5,366 nt of DNA from Flemingiibacterium sp045579105 (GCA_045579105.1 JAZNLM010000130.1:1-5366), one strand, 5' to 3'; positions 1 through 5,206 are shown, numbered from the stretch's first letter. The notes: a model not told the origin generated them from the sequence alone. Numbers and translations: made by a program.

Positions 1-5
1 CATAG

Positions 6-26
6 AAAAAAGGCTGATAAATCAGC
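6..26 (-). terminator. Rho-independent terminator of ssrA
   Basis: On the minus strand, 28 bases after the tmRNA CCA end, GCTGA and TCAGC (22-26 and 13-17) form a perfect 5-bp stem with a TTTA loop. A C and then six T residues (6-11) follow at once. The stem is short, but position and T-run fit an intrinsic terminator ending the pre-tmRNA transcript; the tail between CCA and this hairpin would be trimmed during 3' maturation. On the plus strand the stem is followed by A residues, so it should work in one direction only. Confidence 0.75.
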
Positions 27-53
27 AAAAAATGCCGAATTATCAACCTTTAT

Positions 54-399
54 TGGTGGAGGCGAGGGGAATCGAACCCCTGTCCGAAAATCCATCAATA
101 TAGCTTTCTCCGGGTGCAGCCAATTTTTTGAAATTCCCTCTCCCGGGCGCCAATCGGCAGGCTCAGGGGAGCGGTATCACTTTAGTGCATGGCAGCGTCA
201 AGTGCGAAAGGGCTGCTCACGTTCACTGCTAAATGATGCCCGAGCGGAAGCCGCAGTACTCATCCGGCGGACAGCTGCACTTAGGCAGCAGCTAATTCAG
301 TATTAGCGTTTAATTTTAAGTTTTGCCAATTTTAAAGAGATCAGGCGTCTCTACCCGCTTACCATACGTCAAAATCCCCGTCGAAACCTTTACGCCCCC
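54..399 (-). ncRNA. ssrA: tmRNA (transfer-messenger RNA), one-piece form
   Basis: This RNA rescues ribosomes stalled on broken mRNAs: it enters as an alanyl-tRNA mimic, then serves as template for a degradation tag. The 5' end GGGGGCG (399-393) pairs over 7 bp with CGCCTCC near the 3' end, with one G-U pair, leaving discriminator A and an encoded CCA at 56-54. A T-arm with 5-bp stem (AGGGG/CCCCT) and loop TTCGATT lies just before the acceptor strand. The 5' part contains the hallmark GGTTTCGACGGGGA block. The tag frame lies at 307-281 and is followed by GC-rich hairpin and pseudoknot segments. The 346-nt length is normal for bacterial one-piece tmRNA. The gene encoding its partner SmpB lies upstream on the same strand. 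I see no strong promoter in 400-480, so transcription may come from a weak local promoter or from readthrough out of smpB. Confidence 0.97.
281..307 (-). other. tmRNA tag-peptide reading frame (ANTELAAA, stop TAA)
   Basis: Reading the tmRNA from 307, GCT AAT ACT GAA TTA GCT GCT GCC TAA encodes ANTELAAA. With the alanine carried by tmRNA itself, the added tag would be A-ANTELAAA. The resume codon is inferred as GCT because it follows AAAC, as I recall for clostridial tmRNAs whose tags resemble ANDNFALAA. The same frame is open further upstream (codons for N, L, K, L, K-rich stretch before AAC), so a longer tag cannot be strictly excluded. The GCA at the GGCAAAAC site upstream is out of frame. 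The end is LAAA rather than the usual ALAA, so the residue third from the C-terminus is Ala instead of Leu. Confidence 0.75.
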
Positions 400-480
400 A
401 TATAGATGCGTGTATTTTCTCAAGAGAGATCGCATACTAAAACTGTGCACCGCCCCAAAGCGATGCAAATAAACTTAAGG

Positions 481-545
481 GAAATTCAAATGTGTTCGCT
501 TCGCGAACAAAAATGGGTTTGGGTCCCATTTTTAATTTGAATTTC
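481..545. repeat. 65-bp nested inverted-repeat (three-stem) intergenic element
   Basis: A perfect 10-bp terminal inverted repeat, GAAATTCAAA (481-490) against TTTGAATTTC (536-545), encloses two perfect hairpins. One is TGTTCGC/GCGAACA (493-499/503-509) with a TTC loop; the other is AAAAATGGG/CCCATTTTT (509-517/525-533) with a 7-base loop. Transcribed from either strand this folds as a cloverleaf-like three-way junction. No open frame is visible. The design resembles small dispersed multi-hairpin repeats (REP- or MITE-like) of bacterial spacers, but repetition in the genome cannot be shown from one copy. The 80 bases between it and the tmRNA 5' end (400-480) show no clear signal. Confidence 0.7.
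509..533. terminator. Possible two-way terminator hairpin between smpB and ssrA
   Basis: The 9-bp stem AAAAATGGG/CCCATTTTT has A-runs and T-runs on opposite arms, so on either strand a GGG/CCC core is followed by five T residues. On the minus strand the T-run follows the stem core downstream of the smpB stop, so it could end the smpB transcript. The core is only 3 G-C pairs plus A-T pairs, so efficiency may be moderate and some readthrough into ssrA is plausible. It is also one arm of the larger three-stem element. Confidence 0.5.
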
Positions 546-548
546 AGT

Positions 549-593
549 GCGCGAATCGCAATATTTAACTTTCCGTTAAATATAACTTCGCGC
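549..593. repeat. Two-tier hairpin abutting the smpB stop codon
   Basis: An outer perfect 7-bp stem GCGCGAA/TTCGCGC (549-555/587-593) encloses an inner perfect 9-bp stem ATATTTAAC/GTTAAATAT (561-569/575-583) with loop TTTCC; small asymmetric internal loops separate the two. The outer arm includes the last base of the smpB TAG stop. On the minus strand it would form right at the mRNA end of smpB, where it could protect the 3' end or halt polymerase, but no T-run follows. It sits 3 bases from the 65-bp three-stem element, and the two may form one composite structure. Confidence 0.6.
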
Positions 594-1069
594 TAATAAC
601 CTTCATACGACTTCGACTTCATCGAACGCTCAATGTCGCGGCCTGCTTGTCTTGCCGCCTCGGAATCACGCTTGTCGTATAACTTCTTACCTTTGCAAAG
701 ACCAACCTCGATCTTCACTCGCGAGCCTTTAAAATACATCGACAGAGGAACGAGCGTGAGTCCTTGTTGTGTGACAAGACCGAGAAGCTTGTTTATCTCT
801 TTCTTGTGCATAAGCAGCTTGCGGATACGCATGGGATCCTTGTTAAATATATTTCCCTGCTCGTACGGGCTTATGTGCATACCAGACACGAAAAGCTCCC
901 CCTTATCGACATAGCAGTAGGAATCTTTAAGATTGACCTGTCCGCGGCGAATGGATTTAACTTCCGTACCAAAAAGCTCGATACCGGCCTCATAAGTTTC
1001 CATGACGAAATAGTCATGGCGCGCTTTTTTATTCGGTGCTATAAGCTTTGTTCCGGTCTTATCTGCCAT
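593..1069 (-). CDS. smpB: SsrA-binding protein SmpB
   Basis: SmpB binds the tRNA-like domain of tmRNA, stimulates its alanylation and delivers it to the A site of stalled ribosomes; it acts in the cytoplasm. The 158-residue product has the full family pattern: NKKARHDYF near residues 13-21, then ETYEAGI, GTEVKSIRRG, NLKDSY, HISPYEQGN, RKLLMHKKEI, GLTLVPLSMYFKG and LYDKR near 130-134. A basic C-terminal tail follows, of the kind that probes the empty mRNA channel. The frame also opens at a TTG six codons upstream (1087), but ATG at 1069 is preferred because GAAAGGA (1079-1085) lies 9 bases before it, and the TTG lies inside that ribosome-binding site. The gene precedes ssrA on the same strand, the usual Firmicute order. 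Stop is TAG. Length is typical and all conserved blocks are intact. Confidence 0.96.
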   Translation of the reverse strand: MADKTGTKLIAPNKKARHDYFVMETYEAGIELFGTEVKSIRRGQVNLKDSYCYVDKGELFVSGMHISPYEQGNIFNKDPMRIRKLLMHKKEINKLLGLVTQQGLTLVPLSMYFKGSRVKIEVGLCKGKKLYDKRDSEAARQAGRDIERSMKSKSYEGY

Positions 1070-1078
1070 GCTATCACG

Positions 1079-1085
1079 TCCTTTC
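1079..1085 (-). promoter_or_regulatory. Ribosome-binding site that fixes the smpB start
   Basis: GAAAGGA on the minus strand lies 9 bases upstream of the ATG at 1069. A TTG that would extend the protein by six residues overlaps this site, which argues for the ATG start. Confidence 0.85.
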
Positions 1086-1111
1086 AAAAATTACGACCTT
1101 GCGTAGATATT

Positions 1112-1140
1112 ATTATACCACAAATGTGTTAATAAATCAA
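1112..1140 (-). promoter_or_regulatory. SigA-type promoter of smpB
   Basis: On the minus strand, -35 TTGATT (1140-1135), a 17-bp spacer and a perfect -10 TATAAT (1117-1112) are preceded by TGTGG, giving a TGn-extended -10. Transcription should begin near 1105, leaving a leader of about 36 bases containing the GAAAGGA site. The -35 box lies back to back with that of the divergent acetyltransferase promoter, 26 bp apart. Confidence 0.88.
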
Positions 1141-1166
1141 GACATGTGAAAAAGATTATTTAACTA

Positions 1167-1195
1167 TTGCTATCGGGTATGTTTTGTGCTATAAT
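1167..1195 (+). promoter_or_regulatory. SigA-type promoter of the GNAT acetyltransferase gene
   Basis: -35 TTGCTA (1167-1172), a 17-bp spacer and a perfect -10 TATAAT (1190-1195) with TG at 1187-1188 (extended -10). The predicted start is near 1202, with a leader of about 32 bases. The ribosome-binding site is weak: GAGAG (1222-1226) 7 bases before the ATG, poorer than those of smpB, aspS and mnmA. Confidence 0.82.
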
Positions 1196-1233
1196 AAAGC
1201 AAAAGTTCAATATTCACAAGCGAGAGAAAAACA

Positions 1234-1737
1234 ATGAACATCACAATACAAAAAGCTTCTCCCGTCGATGCCGCACAGATACTTGAATATCTAAAGCAAG
1301 TCGGCGGCGAAACCGACAATCTGACCTTCGGTGCTGAAGGTCTGCCCTTTACAATTGAACAAGAAGCTTCTTTTATTTCAGGACTCGAAGCATCGGATGA
1401 CGGTGCTATGTTTGTTGCAAAAGACGGCGAAAAGATTATCGGAAGTGCAACCATCAGTCGTATGCCGCGCAGAATGAGCCACCGAGGGGACTTCGGTATA
1501 AGCATACTTAAAGACTATTGGAATAAGGGGATCGGCGGTCAGCTTCTATCGGCGGTCATCGATTTTGCTAAACAAAACTCCTTCGAAATTATTGATTTGC
1601 AGGTCAGAAGCGATAATCCTGCCGCAATCCACCTTTATGAAAAATACGGTTTCGAAAAGCTTTTCACCTATCCAGGCTTTTTCAAAATCAATGACCGTAT
1701 TTTCGACGTTGATTTTATGTACTTAAAACTGTTTTGA
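1234..1737 (+). CDS. GNAT-family N-acetyltransferase, substrate unknown
   Basis: The product (167 residues) is a single-domain GCN5-related N-acetyltransferase, which moves an acetyl group from acetyl-CoA to an amine. Motif A runs over roughly residues 88-112: a strand ending GISIL, then the acetyl-CoA pyrophosphate loop YWNKGIGGQLL. Motif B follows near 122-142, with LQVRSDNPAAIHLYEKYGF, the NxxAxxLYxKxGF signature. Earlier, strand GAMFVAKDGEKIIGSATIS (about 57-75) is the usual core beta hairpin, and the start resembles the N-terminal strand and first helix of the family. The segment TDNLTFGAEGLPFTIEQE (27-44) is typical of a Firmicute subgroup without known substrate. No signal peptide or membrane segment is seen. 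The gene is transcribed alone from its own promoter and ends at a shared terminator. Substrates in this superfamily range from antibiotics to polyamines and protein N-termini, and nothing here decides among them. Confidence 0.9.
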   Translation: MNITIQKASPVDAAQILEYLKQVGGETDNLTFGAEGLPFTIEQEASFISGLEASDDGAMFVAKDGEKIIGSATISRMPRRMSHRGDFGISILKDYWNKGIGGQLLSAVIDFAKQNSFEIIDLQVRSDNPAAIHLYEKYGFEKLFTYPGFFKINDRIFDVDFMYLKLF

Positions 1738-1748
1738 TTATAAAACGG

Positions 1749-1785
1749 CTCCCCGGCACTTCAATATGTCGGGGAGTTAATTTTT
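1749..1785. terminator. Bidirectional terminator shared by the GNAT gene and aspS
   Basis: CTCCCCGGCA (1749-1758) pairs with TGTCGGGGAG (1767-1776) over 10 bp with one G-U pair and an 8-base loop. On the plus strand TTAATTTTT follows; on the minus strand the stem is followed by CCGTTTTAT. It lies 11 bases after the GNAT stop codon and starts 8 bases after the aspS stop codon, so one hairpin closes both converging genes. Confidence 0.9.
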
Positions 1786-3589
1786 ATTCTTCTGTCTTTT
1801 CCTCAGCCACAACTGCGATAGAAAGCTCGCCGAGAGCCTTCATATCGGGAAGTGCGGGCGCGCCGGTCATAAGCTCGGACGCATTCTGTACCTTCGGGAA
1901 CGCGATAACGTCGCGGATATCGTCAAGACCGAGCGCGAGCATGCACAGACGGTCGAAGCCGAATGCCATACCTGCGTGCGGCGGTACACCGTACTTGAAC
2001 GCTTCAAGAAGGAAGCCAAATTTCTCGTTTGCTTCTTCCTTGGTAAGACCAAGCAGATCAAACATCTTCGCCTGGATCTCCGCATCGTGGATACGTACCG
2101 AACCACCGCCAAGCTCATAACCGTTAAGCACGATGTCGTAAGCCTTTGCGCGGATCTTTGAAGGATCGGTGTCTGCGTACTTTGCAAGGTCCTCTTCCAT
2201 GGGCATTGTGAAGGGGTGGTGCTTTGCGTAGTATCTGCCGTCTTCCTCGTCGTACTCGAACTGCGGAAACTCGGTTACCCAAAGGAACTTGTAATCGTCA
2301 GTCTTCAGAAGACCAAGACGCTTTGCAATCTCACAGCGGAGTGCGCCGAGAGAGTCGTAAACAACGCTGTTCTTGTCAGCAACGATGAAGATGATATCGT
2401 TCTCACCTGCACCAAGTTTTGCCAGAACTGCCGCATTCTCCTCATCGGTGAGGAACTTCGCGTAGGACGAGGAAACCTCGCCTGCAACGTTCTTATACCA
2501 AGCCAGTCCCTTTGCTTTGTAGGACTTAACGAAGTTGGTAAGTGAGTCGATCTCTTTGCGCGAGAACTTTGCAGCCTCGCCGTTTACAACGATAGCACGT
2601 ACCGAGCCGCCGTTTGCGATAGTGTCCGCAAACACCTTGAAGCCGCAATTTGTGAGTACATCGGAGATATCCTGAAGCTCGTAACCGAATCGCACATCGG
2701 GCTTATCGGAGCCGAAGCGCTCCATAGCCTCTGCGTATGTCATACGAAGGAACGGAGTGGGAAGATCAACGCCCAGGAACTCCTTCCACAGACGAACGAT
2801 GAACTTCTCGTTGATATTCATAACGTCGTCCTCGGTAACGTAGGACATCTCAAGGTCGATCTGCGTGAACTCGGGCTGACGGTCAGCACGAAGGTCCTCG
2901 TCGCGGAAGCAGCGAGCTATCTGAATGTAACGGTCAAAACCGGAAAGCATAAGAAGCTGCTTATAAAGCTGCGGCGACTGCGGAAGCGCGTAGAATGTGC
3001 CGGGATGTACGCGGCTAGGAACAAGATAGTCACGCGCGCCTTCAGGAGTAGGCTTGATAAGGCAAGGAGTTTCGATTTCTAAAAAACCGTTTTCCATATA
3101 GTAGTCGCGAACGATCTTTGCAATTTTTGAGCGTGCAATTATGTTGTTTGCAAGATCGGGACGGCGAAGGTCAAGATAGCGGTGCTTTAAGCGAAGCTCC
3201 GGCTTAACGTCACTGTTCTCAACAATCTCAAAGGGGGGAGTTTCGGCCTTGGAGAATACCTTGAGTTCATCAACAGCAATCTCAATCTCACCCGTGGGGA
3301 TATTCTTGTTTACGGCGCCCTCTCCGCGTGCGCGGACTGTACCCTTCACGCAGATAGAAAACTCCGAGCGAAGCGCGAATGCTGTAGCGAATATAGCTCT
3401 GTCTGTACTATCGTCAAAAGCGAGCTGAACGATACCGGAGCGGTCACGAAGATCAACGAAGATAAGAGAACCAAGGTCACGCTGACGCTGTACCCAGCCC
3501 ATAAGGCAAACGTGCTCACCTATATTTTTCGCAGAAAGCTCTGCAACGTAGCACGTGCGCTTGTCATTATTTGTAAGTTGTGCACCCAT
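1784..3589 (-). CDS. aspS: Aspartyl-tRNA synthetase (class II)
   Basis: The enzyme charges tRNA-Asp with aspartate using ATP, in the cytoplasm. The 601-residue product has the bacterial domain order: an N-terminal OB-fold anticodon-binding domain (about 12-115), the class II catalytic core from about 150, and a bacterial GAD-type insertion (about 295-410). Motif 1 lies around ENGFLEIETP (166-175), and QSPQLYKQ (204-211) forms part of the aspartate/AMP site. Motif 2 is FRDEDLRADRQPEFTQID (228-245), GYELGGGSVRI (490-500) is next, and motif 3 is GMAFGFDRL (540-548). The C-terminal block FPKVQNASELMTGAP (564-578) is also intact. ATG at 3589 is preceded by AAAAGG (3599-3604) with 9-base spacing. 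Leu39 in RQRDLGSL corresponds to E. coli Leu30, where some non-discriminating enzymes have His; this hints at, but does not prove, specificity for tRNA-Asp over tRNA-Asn. The gene is monocistronic as far as seen. Confidence 0.97.
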   Translation of the reverse strand: MGAQLTNNDKRTCYVAELSAKNIGEHVCLMGWVQRQRDLGSLIFVDLRDRSGIVQLAFDDSTDRAIFATAFALRSEFSICVKGTVRARGEGAVNKNIPTGEIEIAVDELKVFSKAETPPFEIVENSDVKPELRLKHRYLDLRRPDLANNIIARSKIAKIVRDYYMENGFLEIETPCLIKPTPEGARDYLVPSRVHPGTFYALPQSPQLYKQLLMLSGFDRYIQIARCFRDEDLRADRQPEFTQIDLEMSYVTEDDVMNINEKFIVRLWKEFLGVDLPTPFLRMTYAEAMERFGSDKPDVRFGYELQDISDVLTNCGFKVFADTIANGGSVRAIVVNGEAAKFSRKEIDSLTNFVKSYKAKGLAWYKNVAGEVSSSYAKFLTDEENAAVLAKLGAGENDIIFIVADKNSVVYDSLGALRCEIAKRLGLLKTDDYKFLWVTEFPQFEYDEEDGRYYAKHHPFTMPMEEDLAKYADTDPSKIRAKAYDIVLNGYELGGGSVRIHDAEIQAKMFDLLGLTKEEANEKFGFLLEAFKYGVPPHAGMAFGFDRLCMLALGLDDIRDVIAFPKVQNASELMTGAPALPDMKALGELSIAVVAEEKTEE

Positions 3590-3628
3590 TTTATTATACC
3601 TTTTCTTTCATATAAATTTTGATTTAAA

Positions 3629-3652
3629 CGGTACAATTTTGTAAAATTGCCG
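3629..3652 (-). promoter_or_regulatory. Stem-loop in the aspS 5' leader
   Basis: In the roughly 68-base leader, CGG-CAATTT-TACA-AAATTG-TA-CCG (minus strand) can form a 6-bp stem extended by a CGG/CCG clamp across a 2-base bulge. It ends 25 bases before the AAAAGG ribosome-binding site and has no T-run after it. The leader is far too short for a T-box and shows no T-box or specifier motif. It may be an mRNA-stability or protein-binding element, or incidental in AT-rich sequence. Confidence 0.4.
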
Positions 3653-3663
3653 ATTCTTCTATT

Positions 3664-3692
3664 ATTATATCAAATAAAAAATTGTTTTGCAA
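3664..3692 (-). promoter_or_regulatory. SigA-type promoter of aspS
   Basis: On the minus strand, -35 TTGCAA (3692-3687), a 17-bp spacer and a perfect -10 TATAAT (3669-3664) with a TGA extension just before it (TTTGATATAAT). The predicted start is near 3657. An A+T-rich spacer and surroundings strengthen the call. Confidence 0.85.
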
Positions 3693-3759
3693 TAGCTTTT
3701 AGCTGTTTTTCCGAAAATTTCCGCCGTCGCAATTTGTCGAAATCAGCCTGCGATTTTTG

Positions 3760-3788
3760 TTGATATTTCGATCGTTTTGTGGTATTAT
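3760..3788 (+). promoter_or_regulatory. SigA-type promoter of the 89-codon gene
   Basis: -35 TTGATA (3760-3765), a 17-bp spacer and -10 TATTAT (3783-3788) preceded by TGTGG (extended -10). Five of six bases match consensus in each box. The predicted start is near 3795, giving a leader of about 44 bases. It is divergent from the aspS promoter, with 67 bp between the two -35 boxes. Inverted repeats overlap both boxes and the start point. Confidence 0.85.
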
Positions 3789-3813
3789 GAAATTACCACA
3801 TACCGGTATGCGG
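3780..3813. promoter_or_regulatory. Operator-like palindromes over the -10 box and start point
   Basis: CCACATACCGGTATGCGG (3796-3813) is a palindrome with a perfect 12-bp core CATACCGGTATG and one mismatched position in the 18. It begins at the predicted transcription start. It interlocks with TGGTA-N9-TACCA (3780-3784/3794-3798), which brackets the -10 box. This placement is typical of repressor sites for dimeric helix-turn-helix proteins, but no regulator gene is in the window and the binding protein is unknown. In RNA the 12-bp core could only make a short tight hairpin. Confidence 0.45.
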
Positions 3814-3838
3814 ATACTTTATTTCGAGGTATCTGTGA

Positions 3839-4108
3839 GTGAAGCAAAATCAAATAAATTCAGCAGTATTCTATGCGAAAAAACACGTAAATAACGCGGC
3901 AACACTTGAATACGCCGTACTGCTTATGCCCATTTACACCGAGCACCGCACCGTTTACAGCATCGCCGCCGAGGGCTTTGGCGAAAGTACCGTCATCGAA
4001 ACTGTAACTTGCGACAAAAGCGAAGCGGAACGCATTTTTAATAAGCTCGTGTGTGAGAACATCGCGCCAAGCGATCTTAAAGCGTTTCTTGACGGAATTA
4101 CGTTATAA
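3839..4108 (+). CDS. Small protein of unknown function (89 aa, possibly DUF6514-like)
   Basis: The start is GTG at 3839, with GAGG (3826-3829) 9 bases upstream and a strong promoter before that, so I take it as a real gene. The next in-frame ATG (residue 30) has no ribosome-binding site. The predicted protein is soluble, with no signal peptide, membrane segment, cysteine pair motif or metal site. The order seems to be strands in the first half (AVLLMPIY, TVYSIAAEGFGESTVIETVTC) followed by a helix (KSEAERIFNKLVCENIAPSDLKAFLDGI, about 60-87). This plan, a strand pair with a charged turn, then a helix ending in a short P-S-x-L-K segment, reminds me of small clostridial DUF6514 proteins, but I hold that loosely. 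It lies divergent from aspS and overlaps the 3' end of mnmA by 11 bp tail to tail. No function is assigned. Confidence 0.78.
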   Translation: MKQNQINSAVFYAKKHVNNAATLEYAVLLMPIYTEHRTVYSIAAEGFGESTVIETVTCDKSEAERIFNKLVCENIAPSDLKAFLDGITL

Positions 4109-4112
4109 TTCC
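4094..4112. repeat. Inverted repeat containing both converging stop codons
   Basis: GGAATTA (4094-4100) and TAATTCC (4106-4112) form a perfect 7-bp stem with loop CGTTA. The mnmA stop (complement of 4098-4100) ends the left arm and the stop of the 89-codon gene (4106-4108) begins the right arm. No T-run follows on either strand, so it is not a standard intrinsic terminator, yet no other terminator is evident for either gene. Confidence 0.7.
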
Positions 4113-5171
4113 ACCGCCGACAACCGTATCACCGTCATAAAGCACCACCGACTGTCCGCGAGTAGGGGCACGCTGTGGCTCGTCAAATTCGATAAAAAGC
4201 TCGTCTTCGCCCGTCTGACAGACAGTTGCGAGCGCTTCCCTTGTGCCGTAACGTATCTTCGCGCTGACACGTATCGGCGTGTCAATGCGTTCCGCGGCGA
4301 TAAGGTTGATATCGTGGGCATAGAGCGATTTTTTGAATAAAAGCAGCTCGTCACCGAGAGTTACGATGTTTGTAATCGGATCTATATTGGTGACGAATAT
4401 TGGTCTGCCCATAGCCACGCCGAGTCCCTTACGCTGACCGATAGTATAGCGTATAATACCCTTGTGCTGTCCGACTACATTGCCGTCGGCATCGATGAAA
4501 TCACCCGTTTCGGGTGTTTTTTTCGTATAGCGCTCGATAAAGCCTGCATAATCGCCGTCGGGCACAAAGCAGATGTCCTGGCTGTCGGGCTTGTCGGCAT
4601 TGATAAAGCCTTGCGAAAGAGCGAGAGAACGCACCTCTTCCTTTGAAAGAGAGCCGAGCGGTAATATGGTACGCGAAAGCTGTTCCTGCGTTAGTGCCCA
4701 CAAAACGTAGGTTTGATCCTTACTCTTGTCCGCCGAACGTTTCAGGAGCATGCGTCCCGTGGATGCATCGCGCTCGATACGCGCGTAATGGCCCGTCGCG
4801 ATATGCGAGCACTCCATTAAATCAGCTCGCATTAAAAGCTGCTGCCACTTTATGAAACGGTTGCAGTCGATGCACGGATTGGGTGTTCCGCCTGCTTCGT
4901 AGGTGGATATGAAGCGGTCAATGACTTTTTCTTTGAAATTATCGCTGAAATTAAAAACGTGGTGTTCAAAGCCGAGTCGAGTCGCCACACTTCTCGCATC
5001 CTCTACGTCGGAAAGCGAACAGCAGGTCTTGTCTGTGTCAAGAGAAATATCCTCATTTGAAAAGAGCTTCAGCGTGACGCCCACTGCATCCACGCCTTTT
5101 TGCTTTATAAGATAAGCGGCAACTGAGCTATCCACTCCGCCACTCATTGCAACAAGTATTTTTTCGGGCAT
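4098..5171 (-). CDS. mnmA: tRNA-uridine 2-sulfurtransferase MnmA (TrmU)
   Basis: MnmA makes 2-thiouridine at wobble position 34 of tRNAs for Lys, Glu and Gln: it adenylates U34 with ATP and inserts sulfur carried as a persulfide from a cysteine desulfurase. The 357-residue product has the PP-loop SGGVDSS (10-16), TPNPCIDCN with the catalytic Cys100, and GHYAR (127-131). KDQTY (151-155) follows, then SQDICF with the second catalytic Cys201 and HKGIIRYTIGQRKGLG (236-251). A C-terminal beta-barrel region ends the protein, so the family is complete and of normal length. CC at 50-51 before SLSDVEDAR is common in Firmicute members. ATG at 5171 has a strong AAAGGAG (5179-5185) 7 bases upstream. No desulfurase or sulfur-relay gene adjoins it; an insertion sequence end lies upstream. 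Its 3' end overlaps the converging small gene. Confidence 0.97.
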   Translation of the reverse strand: MPEKILVAMSGGVDSSVAAYLIKQKGVDAVGVTLKLFSNEDISLDTDKTCCSLSDVEDARSVATRLGFEHHVFNFSDNFKEKVIDRFISTYEAGGTPNPCIDCNRFIKWQQLLMRADLMECSHIATGHYARIERDASTGRMLLKRSADKSKDQTYVLWALTQEQLSRTILPLGSLSKEEVRSLALSQGFINADKPDSQDICFVPDGDYAGFIERYTKKTPETGDFIDADGNVVGQHKGIIRYTIGQRKGLGVAMGRPIFVTNIDPITNIVTLGDELLLFKKSLYAHDINLIAAERIDTPIRVSAKIRYGTREALATVCQTGEDELFIEFDEPQRAPTRGQSVVLYDGDTVVGGGIIT

Positions 5172-5206
5172 TTGCGCGCTCCTTTCACGGGAATTTTAAC
5201 GTAATT

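Noticed and set aside
326..336. GGCAAAACT in the tmRNA as the start of a B. subtilis-like AGKT tag
   Set aside because: Read in that frame it meets TAA after three codons, and it is out of frame with the ELAAA end; the tag more likely resumes at GCT 307.
400..592. CRISPR or attachment-site origin for the repeats near smpB
   Set aside because: The repeats are inverted arms of hairpins, not regularly spaced direct repeats, and there is no integrase or tmRNA 3'-end duplication in view, although ssrA is a common integration target.
1070..1087. TTG start six codons upstream of the smpB ATG
   Set aside because: It overlaps the GAAAGGA ribosome-binding site of the ATG at 1069 and has no such site of its own; the extra residues do not look like SmpB.
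1734..2545. Open frames antisense to aspS on the plus strand
   Set aside because: They lack ribosome-binding sites and family patterns and mirror the codon structure of a clearly real gene; likewise the frames opposite smpB and mnmA.
3593..3598. Perfect TATAAT (minus strand) between the aspS ribosome-binding site and its ATG
   Set aside because: It would give a leaderless mRNA and has no -35 at 16-18 bp (CAAAAT there); the upstream promoter at 3664-3692 is far better.
3728..3758. TCGCA...TGCGA followed by TTTTT, terminator-like on the plus strand
   Set aside because: Only a 5-bp stem with a loop of about 20 bases, and no gene upstream on that strand for it to terminate.
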